Shown one piece after another: positions 16,205 to 24,519 of a DNA stretch of 24,519 bases (position 1 is the first letter of the stretch; each line of letters begins with the position of its first letter). Position numbers and translations under genes: made by a program. The stretch comes from Prochlorococcus sp. scB243_496M6 (lineage in GTDB: Bacteria; Cyanobacteriota; Cyanobacteriia; PCC-6307; Cyanobiaceae). The notes beneath the pieces are model-generated. The model had not been told where the DNA came from and did not search any database. It worked only from the letters and a program-made list of their open reading frames with translations. The stretch spans positions 1 through 24,519 of the forward strand of contig JFMF01000244.1 in NCBI GenBank assembly GCA_000635535.1, given 5' to 3'.

Positions 16205-19200
16205 TTAATCTCTTTTAATAAGTTCTTTATCGAAATTCTTTATTTCTCTTTCAAAAGACCCGAACCACAACATTAGTTGATCAATTTGATTTTGAATTTC
16301 AGTTGCACCTAAGCCCCTTATAGTGATGATTGAAAATGGTTCGCATTCATTAAAATTAAATTTATTTTGAACACTACTTGCCAAAGAATTTTTAAGAATT
16401 TTAAAAGTAGAATTTTTTAATTTTGTCTCTATCAAGATGTTTGGCTTTTTGAGCTTGATCTTATTAAAACCACATTTTTTAGCGAGTAATTTTAGTCTCA
16501 TTATCATAATTAAGGACTCAACAGGTTTGGGTAAGTTTCCATATCTATTAATCCAATCTGTCGCTAATTCAGTTAATTCATCATTATTTGAACATTCAGT
16601 AACAGATTTGTAAGCTTCAAGCTTCTCTTCTCTGTTTAATATCCATGTTGCTGGTATAAATGCATTTATTGGTAGATCAATTTGGGTGTCGTTAACTTCA
16701 GGTATTTCTTGCCCGCTGATTTCTGAAATAGCCTCATGGAGCATTTCTATATATAAATCATATCCAATAGCATTAACCTTTCCACTTTGTTCTTCTCCTA
16801 ATAAACTACCAACACCTCTTATTTCCATATCTTTCATTGCAAGTTGGTATCCACTACCAAGTTCTGAAAAGTCTTTTATCGCTTTCAATCTTTGTTTTGC
16901 AGCGTCATTAATTTTATTTATATTTGGATAAAATAACCAAGCATGTGCTTGAACACCGCTTCTACCAACTCTTCCTCTAAGTTGATAAAGTTGTGAAAGC
17001 CCAAATTTGTGAGAATCTTCAATAATAATTGTATTTACTTTAGGGATGTCTAATCCACTTTCAATTATCGTTGTGCATATCATTAGATCTACTTCTCCAT
17101 TATTAAAAGCAATCATTGCATTTTCGAGCTCTGTTTCGTTCATTTGCCCATGAGCAACAATAAATTTTAAGCTGGGAAACATATTTTTTAATTTGTTTAC
17201 AGCTTGATCTATATCAGAAATTCTTGGAAGAACATAAAAAATTTGACCTCCCCTGTCAAGTTCTTGATTAATTGCAGTTCTTATAACATCCATATCTATT
17301 TCAGATAAATATGTTTTTATTGATCTTCTTGATGGTGGAGGAGTGTTTAGTAAGCTCATTTGTCTTAGTCCAGATAAGCTCATATAAAGAGTTCTTGGAA
17401 TTGGAGTTGCCGAAAGAGTTAAAACGTCTATGTTGGTTTTGATTTTTTTTATTTTCTCCTTTTGCCTTACTCCAAATCTTTGTTCTTCATCAATAACTAG
17501 TAGTCCTAAGTTTTTAATTTCTATTTCTTTTCCTAAAATTTGGTGCGTTGCTATAACTAAATCAATTTTGTTATTTTTCAAACCTACATAGATTTCCTTT
17601 CTTTCATTAACGGTTTTGAATCTATTGAGTAATGATACTTTTATTGGGTAAGGTGAAAATCTATTACTTATTGTTCTCCAATGTTGCTGAGCTAGGATTG
17701 TTGTAGGTGCTAGTAATATTACCTGTTTGCCTGATGTAATAGCCTTAAAAATAGCCCGAACAGCTACTTCTGTTTTGCCAAATCCTACATCTCCACAAAC
17801 TAGCCTGTCCATTGGCTTATCGCTTTCCATATCAGATTTTATTTCTTCTACAGCAGTAATTTGGTCAGGTGTTGGTTGATAAGGGAATGATTCCTCTAAT
17901 TCATCTTGCCAAGGACCATCTTCTGGGTAAATGTAACCCTTTAATTTTTCTCTCTTTGCATAAAGTTTTAAAATATCGACAGCAACTTTTTTGATTTGTT
18001 TCTTATTTTTTTCTTTTATTTTTTCCCATTCTGTCCCTCCTAATTTATTTATTTTCGGCGTTATTTTTCCGCTCGATCTATATCTGTTAACACTTCCAAG
18101 TTGATCAGCGGCAACACTTATCTTCCCATCCTGATACTGAATGACTAAATAATCTCTTGAATCTCCAGTTATATTTATTTTTTCTATTTTTAAAAATTTT
18201 CCTATTCCATGATTTTTATGAACTATAAAATCACCCGGACTAATCTTATTTACATTTATATTTGAATTGACACTTCTTTTTTTTCTTCTTATGAATACAT
18301 TATTAAAAAGAGATTGTTGTGAAAATAATTCTTTATCTGTTATCAGGACAACTTTCCATATTGGAAGATAAAACCCCTCGATTTCGTAATTGTTCTTATT
18401 TTTTAAAATTAGAGGAGTTGAATTATTAATTGAGTTATTTGCTTCATCAATATCATTAGGATTGTTTAAGAAGTTTGCATTACATTCGTGCTCAAAAAGT
18501 AAAGTCCTTGTTCTCAATGGTTGTGCTGATAATATCCATACTTTTTCATTATTTTTTATATTTTTATTTATATCATCTGATAATTTCCCTACATTTTTAG
18601 AGTATGAATTTAATCTTTTATCGTTTAATAAAAATCTATTATCAATATTGATTTTAGATTCAAATTCATAAAATTTTATTAAATTAAAATTTCCTATTGA
18701 ATTAAATATTTTGTCAAAATTTAAATGTAAATTAGGTTTGGCCTCTAAATTAATGTCATTATTTTTAAGGTTCTCATTTAATTCATACGCATAATTATCA
18801 AAATTACTTTCTGAATCTTGATACCAATTATTTGTAAATTTTTTACAATCTTCTAATTCATCAATTACAAGAATTGTTTCCCTATTTATAAAATCTATTA
18901 TGTTTGAGGGTTCCTCTTCAATTATTCCTAAATAACGATCAAGATTATTTTTATTTATATCTTCTGAATTAAAAAGATTGTTTTTAGATAAATTATTTAA
19001 CTTATCTTTTATTAGCGAATCAAATCCAGCCTGTATTATTTCAATATTATTTATACTTTCTAATGTTTTCTGTGTATGGGGATCATATTCTCTTATTTTG
19101 TCAATTACATTATCAAAAAATTCTAATCTTATAGGAAACTCATTATTGACAGGATAAATATCTATTATTTCCCCTCTCCTACTCCAGAATCCTTCAGTTG

Positions 19201-19714
19201 AAGTAACATTATCCTTCGTATAGCCCAGCAAAGTAAGTTTATTTGCTAATTCTTGAATCTCGATTTGAACCCCTTTTTGCAAATCTAACTTGTTTTCAAT
19301 TAATAGGTTTTTATTTATTAGATGAGGTTGTAGTGATCTCTCAGTTGATATAACAATATTAGGTTCATTTTTCTCTTTTTTTATTAATTTGGATAAAACA
19401 GTAAGCTGACTAAATTCAATCTCTTTTGATTTATTTATTGATGAGTATGGTAGATGTTCTGTTGGAGGATAATATAAAACTGCTTTATCATTTATACTTT
19501 CAAAATAACCTATCCATTTGTAGGCAATTTCTACATTAGGACAAATTAATAATATATTTTTTCCCTCTTTTTTTGCGATGCTATCTAATATTATTGATTT
19601 TGCATATCTACTTGAACCAACAATATTTAATTCATTATTTCTTGAAATTCTTTTTATTAATTCAGAAGTAATTTGTGTGTTCGAAATATAATCAACTAAA
19701 GTATTTAAACTCAT
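16205..19714 (-). CDS. mfd: Transcription-repair coupling factor
   Basis: Mfd removes RNA polymerase stalled at DNA lesions and recruits UvrA, directing nucleotide excision repair to transcribed strands. The 1169-residue protein has the complete layout. A UvrB-like region covers ~1-240, including FWSRRGEIIDIYP (176-188) and a degenerate P-loop GSSRYAKS (33-40) as expected for Mfd. The RNA-polymerase-interacting CarD-like domain begins PGDFIVHKNHGIGKFL (493-508). The RecG-like translocase has Walker A GDVGFGKT (641-648), DEEQRFG (742-748) and later SGLDIPKVNTII and QLRGRVGRSG. The C-terminal TRCF domain follows. The linker at about 235-445 is unusually rich in Asn and Lys. The start is ATG at 19712-19714. 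A good promoter lies upstream (19751-19779). Confidence 0.96.
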   Translation of the reverse strand: MSLNTLVDYISNTQITSELIKRISRNNELNIVGSSRYAKSIILDSIAKKEGKNILLICPNVEIAYKWIGYFESINDKAVLYYPPTEHLPYSSINKSKEIEFSQLTVLSKLIKKEKNEPNIVISTERSLQPHLINKNLLIENKLDLQKGVQIEIQELANKLTLLGYTKDNVTSTEGFWSRRGEIIDIYPVNNEFPIRLEFFDNVIDKIREYDPHTQKTLESINNIEIIQAGFDSLIKDKLNNLSKNNLFNSEDINKNNLDRYLGIIEEEPSNIIDFINRETILVIDELEDCKKFTNNWYQDSESNFDNYAYELNENLKNNDINLEAKPNLHLNFDKIFNSIGNFNLIKFYEFESKINIDNRFLLNDKRLNSYSKNVGKLSDDINKNIKNNEKVWILSAQPLRTRTLLFEHECNANFLNNPNDIDEANNSINNSTPLILKNKNNYEIEGFYLPIWKVVLITDKELFSQQSLFNNVFIRRKKRSVNSNINVNKISPGDFIVHKNHGIGKFLKIEKINITGDSRDYLVIQYQDGKISVAADQLGSVNRYRSSGKITPKINKLGGTEWEKIKEKNKKQIKKVAVDILKLYAKREKLKGYIYPEDGPWQDELEESFPYQPTPDQITAVEEIKSDMESDKPMDRLVCGDVGFGKTEVAVRAIFKAITSGKQVILLAPTTILAQQHWRTISNRFSPYPIKVSLLNRFKTVNERKEIYVGLKNNKIDLVIATHQILGKEIEIKNLGLLVIDEEQRFGVRQKEKIKKIKTNIDVLTLSATPIPRTLYMSLSGLRQMSLLNTPPPSRRSIKTYLSEIDMDVIRTAINQELDRGGQIFYVLPRISDIDQAVNKLKNMFPSLKFIVAHGQMNETELENAMIAFNNGEVDLMICTTIIESGLDIPKVNTIIIEDSHKFGLSQLYQLRGRVGRSGVQAHAWLFYPNINKINDAAKQRLKAIKDFSELGSGYQLAMKDMEIRGVGSLLGEEQSGKVNAIGYDLYIEMLHEAISEISGQEIPEVNDTQIDLPINAFIPATWILNREEKLEAYKSVTECSNNDELTELATDWINRYGNLPKPVESLIMIMRLKLLAKKCGFNKIKLKKPNILIETKLKNSTFKILKNSLASSVQNKFNFNECEPFSIITIRGLGATEIQNQIDQLMLWFGSFEREIKNFDKELIKRD

Positions 19715-19729
19715 TTATAACTATCAATC

Positions 19730-19758
19730 TTGATTACAAATATCCGATACATTATATT
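19730..19758 (+). promoter_or_regulatory. Predicted promoter for the TerC-family gene
   Basis: TTGATT (19730-19735) is followed after 17 bases by TATATT (19753-19758), two and one mismatches to consensus. Transcription would begin near 19765, about 24 bases before the ATG at 19789. Its -10 overlaps that of the opposing mfd promoter. Confidence 0.3.
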
Positions 19759-19779
19759 AGATTTTATACTGATTGTGAA
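19751..19779 (-). promoter_or_regulatory. Predicted sigma70-type promoter for mfd
   Basis: On the minus strand TTCACA (plus 19774-19779) is followed after exactly 17 bases by a perfect TATAAT (plus 19751-19756). This is the best promoter match I found in the window, with one mismatch in total. Transcription would start near 19744, leaving a leader of about 30 bases before the mfd ATG. Confidence 0.5.
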
Positions 19780-19788
19780 TAATATTTG

Positions 19789-20499
19789 ATGGATTCAGCC
19801 GCAATAAATTCTTTTATACCCACACTAGATCAGGTAGACAGTTGGTACGAAATCTTTACACTTTTACCAATATTAATTGCTCTAGAATTATTATTATCGG
19901 CAGATAATGCTGTAGCACTAGCTTCTCTTACAAAATCCCTCGATAGTTCAGAATTAAGGTCAAGAGCCTTAAATATTGGTATAACAATATCTTTATTATT
20001 TAGAATTATTTTAATTATATTATCTAATGTTCTTCTAAAGTTTATTCTCATTAGAGTTTTTGCTGGTTTTTATTTAATTTATTTATTCTTCTCTAATGTT
20101 TTTTTAAATTCAGATATAGAAAGCACTGAAAATGGGACAGATAATAATAAAAATAATTTTAGGTTTTTAAGGGTTGTAGCGCTTCTTTCAATTACTGATT
20201 TTGCTTTTTCCATAGACAGTATCACTACTGCAGTAGCTATAAGTGATCAATACATATTAATTATATTTGGAGCAGTGATTGGAGTATTAGCCTTAAGATT
20301 TACATCGGGGATTTTTCTAAAACTTCTGGATATATTTTCTAGATTAGAAACAGCCGGTTACGTAGCAATTTTAATAGTTGGGATTAAACTTTTACTAAAT
20401 ACGTTAATTAAAGAATCTATTCTTCCAGACTATTATTTTTATTTTTTGATTCTTTTTGCTTTTATTTGGGGATTCTCTAAAAAAGAATCTAAAATTTAG
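19789..20499 (+). CDS. TerC family integral membrane protein, likely metal-ion transporter
   Basis: A hydrophobic 236-residue protein with about seven membrane segments. It has the two TerC signature regions: ELLLSADNAVALASL near 34-48, with the conserved Asp-Asn, and LLSITDFAFSIDSITTAVAIS near 134-154, with two Asp residues within membrane helices. TerC/Alx proteins have been linked to Mn2+ export in bacteria, and a plant chloroplast relative is needed for thylakoid protein insertion; which role applies here is open. A TTG at 19786 lies directly before the ATG at 19789; I take the ATG. It is divergent from mfd. Its stop overlaps the stop of the converging fmt gene (20496-20499), so the two transcripts run into one another with no room for a terminator between them. 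Confidence 0.9.
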   Translation: MDSAAINSFIPTLDQVDSWYEIFTLLPILIALELLLSADNAVALASLTKSLDSSELRSRALNIGITISLLFRIILIILSNVLLKFILIRVFAGFYLIYLFFSNVFLNSDIESTENGTDNNKNNFRFLRVVALLSITDFAFSIDSITTAVAISDQYILIIFGAVIGVLALRFTSGIFLKLLDIFSRLETAGYVAILIVGIKLLLNTLIKESILPDYYFYFLILFAFIWGFSKKESKI

Positions 20500-21482
20500 T
20501 CTGAGAGATATTCACCAACTGATGGCTTTAACTGTTGAATCAATTGCTTTTTGCTAGAAATGTTTTTGCCTTCAAGTTTTGCTTCTAACAAAATAATCGG
20601 ATCAGTTTTAGTTGAAATTATAATTCCTTCATTTTCTATTACAGCAAGAATAATACCTGGTCTTGAATAATTGCTCATGAAAGGGTATTTTTCGTTTTTA
20701 ATTACATCACTAGCCAAAACTTTGATTTTAAGTATTTTAAGGTTCTTACCTCTAAAAGTTGTATTTGCTCGTGGGTATAATGCTTTTATTTTTTGAGAAA
20801 TTTTAATTGCCTCATTACCCCAATCAACTTTAAAGTCTGATTTTTCAATCATTCTTGCGTAAGTAATTTCTCTTCCAAGGGTATTTTGTTTTGTTAATTG
20901 AGGATTAGTATTTTTATTAATATTTTCTTCGATTAAAGATGTAGCATTTAAAAATAATCTTGCCGATAAAATACTAAGTTTTTCCGATAATGTATTTAAA
21001 TTATCGTTATTATTGATTTTAATTTTTTCTTCCAACAATATGTCGCCAGTATCTAGTCCCTCATTCATTTTCATAATTCCTACACCAGTAAATTCATCGC
21101 CTTTTATTAGGGACCATTGAATTGGGGCGGCACCACGCCATCCTGGAAGTAATGAAGCATGTGCGTTCCAACAACCAAATTTTGGGATTTCCAATATCTC
21201 TTTGGGTAAAATTTTCCCGTAAGCTATAACAATAAATAAATCACAAGAAAGTGATTTAAGTTCATTTATAAAATCAATATTTCCCCTAATTTTTTCTGGG
21301 GTATAAATTTTTATAGATTCTTTCTCAGCAATGCTTTTTACAGGTGAGGCTATTAATTTATTTCCCCTAGATCTCTTCTTATCCGGTTGGCTAACTACTG
21401 CAATTACATCGTGCTTAGATTTAATAAAAATATCAAGACTAGGAATTGAATATTCAGGTGTTCCCCAGAATATAATTCTCAC
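20496..21482 (-). CDS. fmt: Methionyl-tRNA formyltransferase
   Basis: Fmt adds a formyl group from 10-formyl-tetrahydrofolate to Met-tRNAfMet for translation initiation. The 328-residue protein begins RIIFWGTPEYSIPSLD and has the hydrolase/formyltransferase core: N106 and H108 in NAHASLLPGWRGAAPIQW (106-123), and D144 in NEGLDTGDILL, which is the conserved catalytic triad of this fold. A C-terminal domain of about 110 residues includes KALYPRANTTF. The length is normal. The start is GTG at 21480-21482, and it overlaps the TGA of pmbA by 4 bases on the same strand, so translation is probably coupled. The FWGTPEY strand must be included, and it leaves no later start possible. The end overlaps the terC stop. 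Confidence 0.96.
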   Translation of the reverse strand: MRIIFWGTPEYSIPSLDIFIKSKHDVIAVVSQPDKKRSRGNKLIASPVKSIAEKESIKIYTPEKIRGNIDFINELKSLSCDLFIVIAYGKILPKEILEIPKFGCWNAHASLLPGWRGAAPIQWSLIKGDEFTGVGIMKMNEGLDTGDILLEEKIKINNNDNLNTLSEKLSILSARLFLNATSLIEENINKNTNPQLTKQNTLGREITYARMIEKSDFKVDWGNEAIKISQKIKALYPRANTTFRGKNLKILKIKVLASDVIKNEKYPFMSNYSRPGIILAVIENEGIIISTKTDPIILLEAKLEGKNISSKKQLIQQLKPSVGEYLSD

Positions 21483-22831
21483 GCGTCACCAGTTATTGAT
21501 AATTCATCTACCCATATATGTGGAGAAATTCCACTTGTTGTTACCTCCTGGCTTGATTCAATATTTACTATATTTTTCAAAAGATATTTGATATCCCCTG
21601 CTACGGTGGCAGATTCTATTGAGATTTTTTTACCGTTTTTGTAGAGCCATCCATCAAATGGAAGAGAAAATGAACCTTGACTTGCTCTGACTCCTGCATG
21701 AATTGCATTTAACTCTTCTACATAAACAAATTCTTCCTCATAAGTAGAGTGATCTAGTGATGTTTTTAGATCAAAGTTTTCTTCTGATTTTTCAACTACG
21801 ATCCAATCAGGAGATACTGAGACTTTTGATCCTAGTCCAGCGTGGCCAGTGGGAGTTGTTTTAAATATTCTTGCAGTTGATTCAGAATGTATAAAATTTT
21901 CAATTCTCCCTCTGTTAATTAGACATAGTCTTTTGGTTGGGGTTCCTTCTCCATCAAATGGTGTTGAAGAAATATTCTTTTCGTGAAGGCCATCATCATA
22001 AATATTAAGTGCTTCTGTAGATAGTTTCTCTCCGATTGAATTTTTATTAGATAAGCTCACTCCATCTATGATGCTTCTAGCATTAAACATTGAGCTAAAA
22101 GCGTTAATGATGGTTAAAAAAGACTCTGGGGAAAAACATATTAAATATTTATCAGTTTTAATAGATGAATAATTTAAATGAGAAATTGTTTTATTTGAAG
22201 CCTCTTTAATACAAGACTCTATATCTATATCATCAGCTCCATATCCAAGTTTTACGGAACCTGAACTACGAGGCTTCTTATTTTTCTCTTCTCCTCTTGC
22301 ATATAAATATAGTGCTGCTTGACTTTTGGAGTAACTTCGAAAGGCACCCTCACTATTAGCATAAACTCTCTCAAAGAAACTCTCAGATAAACCATTATAT
22401 GGGACAGATTTTATGGATTCATGACTTTCTATTAGTTTTAATTCGGCTTCTCTTAAAAGTGTAAGTAATTTTTTTATTCCAACAGGATTTCTTTTTTTAA
22501 CTTCCTTAAATTTAATAGGATCTTTTGCTAGTGGTGAAAATTCTGTAGATTCATTCTTATTGCCGAAATCAGAAGCTATATTTGCTTGCTTAAGAGCCTT
22601 TTTAATACCAGATTCACTAATATCACTTGTAGTAGTAATACCAACTAGATTAGATTGATTCCAAACTCTTATAGTTAAAATTTGCTTTTGTGATGCCTTA
22701 AGTTGTTTAGCTTCTCCTTTATCTACTTGCACAGAATAATCATTAGAAAAGCTCGCTCCATAATCCCATTTTTTAAGATTTAGGAAATCTGCAGCTTTGG
22801 AGATTTGAGTTGTGATTTCTCTTGAATTCAT
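21479..22831 (-). CDS. pmbA: TldE/PmbA-type subunit of the TldD/E metalloprotease
   Basis: A 450-residue member of the modulator of DNA gyrase (TldD/PmbA) family. In E. coli TldD and TldE form a heterodimeric protease that trims precursor peptides such as microcin B17 and degrades unfolded peptides; TldE lacks the metal-binding HExxxH. I see no HExxxH in this protein, which fits the TldE role. Family marks include WNQSNLVGITTTSDIS near 53-68, SGSVKLGYGADDIDIE near 191-206, PFDGEGTPTKRL near 288-299 and STARIFKTTPTGHAG near 314-328. The start is ATG at 22829-22831, 3 bases after the tldD stop. Its TGA overlaps the GTG of fmt by 4 bases. The substrate in this organism is unknown. Confidence 0.9.
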   Translation of the reverse strand: MNSREITTQISKAADFLNLKKWDYGASFSNDYSVQVDKGEAKQLKASQKQILTIRVWNQSNLVGITTTSDISESGIKKALKQANIASDFGNKNESTEFSPLAKDPIKFKEVKKRNPVGIKKLLTLLREAELKLIESHESIKSVPYNGLSESFFERVYANSEGAFRSYSKSQAALYLYARGEEKNKKPRSSGSVKLGYGADDIDIESCIKEASNKTISHLNYSSIKTDKYLICFSPESFLTIINAFSSMFNARSIIDGVSLSNKNSIGEKLSTEALNIYDDGLHEKNISSTPFDGEGTPTKRLCLINRGRIENFIHSESTARIFKTTPTGHAGLGSKVSVSPDWIVVEKSEENFDLKTSLDHSTYEEEFVYVEELNAIHAGVRASQGSFSLPFDGWLYKNGKKISIESATVAGDIKYLLKNIVNIESSQEVTTSGISPHIWVDELSITGDA

Positions 22832-22834
22832 ATC

Positions 22835-24259
22835 CTATCTTCCGCCAACAGTGATTGAATCAACCTTAATATGAGGTTGACCAACAGTTACGTTAACACT
22901 TCCACTAATGGATCCACAGAATCCAGGAGCCAATTCGAGGTCATTTCCGCACATTGATATTTTTGGCATAACTTCTTTAGCCTCACCAATTAAAGTTGCA
23001 CCCTTTACTGGACTAGTTAATTTTCCATTTTTAATAAGATATCCTTCTTCTACCGCAAAATTAAATTGTCCTGTAGCACCTACACTGCCACCACCCATTG
23101 ATTTGCAGTAAAGACCTTCACTAATACTATTGATTAAATCCTCTTTCGAGTGATCACCTTTAGCTATATAAGTATTTCTCATTCTTGAAGCTGCAGCAAA
23201 AGAATAATTTTGCCTTCTTCCACTTCCTGTTCTTTTATGACCAGTTCTTAATTCACCTGCCCTGTCGGATATGAATTTTTTTAAAATTCCATCTTTTATA
23301 AGAACTGATTTTTCGGGTTCCATACCTTCATCATCTACTGATAATGAACCGAAGGATCCTTCTGATATCCCTTCATCTATTGCTGTTACAGATTCATGTG
23401 CAATTTTTTCATTCAATTTATTCTCAAATGGTGTTGTTCCTCTCTCTATTTGAGTAGTTTCAAGTAAATGCCCACAGGCTTCATGGAATATAACGCCACC
23501 AAATTTATTAGCTAATACAACAGGCATTTGTCCTGCATCAACATAATCTGCATACAACATGTTCATTGAACTTTCAAACACATCATTAGCTGCTTTTTCG
23601 TGATCCCATAATCTGAATTCATTAGGCATTCCTGACGATCCAAATCTTCTACTTCCACTAGATCTATATTGGGCATCACTTGCAATTACGTTGAGACCAA
23701 CTGTTTGATGCAATCTAATATCCGAGACATAAGTTCCGTCACTGGAAGCTATGATTACTTCCTGCAGATTTCTGGAGTAACTTCCTTTTCTAGTTATTAT
23801 TTTATTATTTTTTTTTAAAGACTTTGTGCTAACTAGTAGTTTTTCACTTATCTCATGAATAGATGGGACTTCATTAATCCATTTTTTCTTGGATAAACTA
23901 TAGTCCCTATGTTTATCTAGACCGTTAAATACTTCTATTTTTTTATTATCTGTTATGTCTAACATCTCAATAGCCTGAGATACCGATCTCATCAAGCCAT
24001 GCTTTGTTAAATCATTTGTACTTACAAATCCATCCTTTTTCCCCTTGAAGATTCTAATGCCAGCACCCCTTCCAAATGATGGACTTACACTTGTAATAAA
24101 ATCTTCTTCTGCTAACACGCTTGAGTTGTCAGTATTCTCTATAAATATTTCTACAAAATCAGCACCAAGTCCAATGCCGTAGAAAATAATTTCTTCTAAT
24201 AAATCTTTATTGCAACTAACAAAAACTATTTCATTTGATTTGATTTGTGACGAAAGCAT
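22835..24259 (-). CDS. tldD: TldD-type metalloprotease subunit
   Basis: A 474-residue TldD protein, the catalytic partner of PmbA/TldE. The zinc site is intact: HEACGH at residues 259-264 (HExxxH, within GGVIFHEACGHLLETT), and C448 in a final PGFCGSISGSVNV stretch that aligns with the Cys ligand reported for E. coli TldD. It also has DEGMEPEKSVLIKDG near 314-328 and the GQPxxxVDxITVGG end typical of the family. Length is normal. The start is ATG at 24257-24259, about 31 bases after the acsF stop on the same strand. It is followed by pmbA after 3 bases, so a single transcript acsF-tldD-pmbA-fmt is plausible. Confidence 0.93.
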   Translation of the reverse strand: MLSSQIKSNEIVFVSCNKDLLEEIIFYGIGLGADFVEIFIENTDNSSVLAEEDFITSVSPSFGRGAGIRIFKGKKDGFVSTNDLTKHGLMRSVSQAIEMLDITDNKKIEVFNGLDKHRDYSLSKKKWINEVPSIHEISEKLLVSTKSLKKNNKIITRKGSYSRNLQEVIIASSDGTYVSDIRLHQTVGLNVIASDAQYRSSGSRRFGSSGMPNEFRLWDHEKAANDVFESSMNMLYADYVDAGQMPVVLANKFGGVIFHEACGHLLETTQIERGTTPFENKLNEKIAHESVTAIDEGISEGSFGSLSVDDEGMEPEKSVLIKDGILKKFISDRAGELRTGHKRTGSGRRQNYSFAAASRMRNTYIAKGDHSKEDLINSISEGLYCKSMGGGSVGATGQFNFAVEEGYLIKNGKLTSPVKGATLIGEAKEVMPKISMCGNDLELAPGFCGSISGSVNVTVGQPHIKVDSITVGGR

Positions 24260-24290
24260 ATGAGTCTATGAATCTTCTCTGTATTAAAGA

Positions 24291-24519
24291 TTATCTAATC
24301 GTAGGTTGGAAATCTTTGCTATCAAGAGGTTTTAATAAGTATAGTCTTAATAACTGGTAACCGTTTGATAAATATTTAGTTAATTTTTTAAAAGTTTTAG
24401 ATACTTTATTTCCATCACTGTTTGCAATATCGGAAAGAACCTTATTATTCTCTACTATTTTATCTAATCTTCCATAAAAAGATTTATCATAAACGTCCAT
24501 TACTACAGGGAAAACTCTA
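24291..24519 (-). CDS. acsF: Mg-protoporphyrin IX monomethyl ester oxidative cyclase, C-terminal end only
   Basis: The frame is open to the window's right edge, beyond a chance ATG at 24498-24500, so this is the tail of a larger gene rather than a 69-residue protein. The visible 75 residues read [44 protein letters not shown] and QPTIR. This matches the end of AcsF as I remember it ('VFPxVLDVxxPxFYxRLExCVENN', 'LPLYLSNGWELLKLYLMKPID', 'QGAVR'). AcsF is the aerobic di-iron cyclase that forms the fifth ring of chlorophyll at the membrane. The di-iron ligands are outside the window. The stop TAA (plus 24291-24293) is 31 bases from the tldD start on the same strand. Confidence 0.85.
   Translation of the reverse strand, partial: RVFPVVMDVYDKSFYGRLDKIVENNKVLSDIANSDGNKVSKTFKKLTKYLSNGYQLLRLYLLKPLDSKDFQPTIR

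Noticed and set aside
16686..16931. Plus-strand frames opposite mfd (also 18390-18671)
   Set aside because: Shadows of mfd in AT-rich DNA, without a recognisable domain.
21331..21591. Plus-strand frame across the fmt-pmbA junction, and the minus-strand frame at 19830-20051 in terC
   Set aside because: Both are antisense to confident genes and have no support.
22908..23111. Open frame on the plus strand opposite tldD
   Set aside because: It lies wholly inside the well-supported tldD gene, shows no family motif and has the unnatural composition of a reverse-strand shadow. The same holds for 23271-23453.
1..24519. Mobile elements, CRISPR arrays, tRNA genes, toxin-antitoxin or defence genes
   Set aside because: I scanned gene products and gaps by eye and found no transposase, integrase, repeat array, tRNA-like cloverleaf or known defence protein; gene packing leaves no room for an island.

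Overview
This window looks like a piece of the core chromosome of a marine picocyanobacterium, most probably a high-light-adapted Prochlorococcus. The DNA is very AT-rich and genes are tightly packed, often touching or overlapping. Chlorophyll genes (chlH, the C-terminal end of acsF) sit among primary-metabolism genes. Several small proteins look like cyanobacteria-restricted families (DUF3318, DUF2949, DUF3038, DUF4335). I see no rRNA, tRNA, CRISPR array, transposon, integrase or phage island. Every base lies in a gene or within about 110 bases of one. The organism call rests on protein resemblance and composition read by eye, not on a search.

Layout, left to right. (1) 1-161 (-) is the start of a DUF3318 gene, divergent from carB (269-3565, +). 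(2) A minus-strand pair follows: an ABC half-transporter (3819-5525) and a 72-residue DUF6447-like protein (3570-3788). (3) A plus-strand run holds a 58-residue S4 RNA-binding protein, tpiA and folP; folP overlaps the end of tpiA. (4) chlH (7375-11385, -) faces folP tail to tail and is divergent from dapB. (5) A plus-strand run starts at dapB: an unnamed membrane protein, a UbiH-like FAD monooxygenase, DUF2949, DUF3038, DUF4335 and, after a short gap, a two-helix membrane protein. (6) mfd (16205-19714, -) is followed downstream by a new 53-residue acidic-tailed membrane peptide. (7) A TerC-family membrane protein (+) is divergent from mfd. (8) A minus-strand group reads acsF (partial), tldD, pmbA/tldE, fmt, with four-base or shorter junctions.

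How the genes relate: chlH and acsF catalyse steps of the chlorophyll pathway (Mg insertion and isocyclic ring formation). carB, dapB, folP, tpiA and fmt are housekeeping steps in carbamoyl phosphate, lysine/peptidoglycan, folate, Calvin cycle/glycolysis and initiator-tRNA supply. mfd couples repair to transcription. TldD and PmbA should form the two-subunit TldD/E protease, whose substrate in this organism is unknown.

No dramatic new system is evident. The points most worth a second look are: the DUF3038 gene, which seems to start at ATT; the DUF2949-DUF3038-DUF4335 cluster of unknown function; the mfd and terC promoters, which appear to overlap face to face; the altered DG-type motif in the UbiH-like enzyme; and the unannotated-size 53-residue membrane peptide after mfd.
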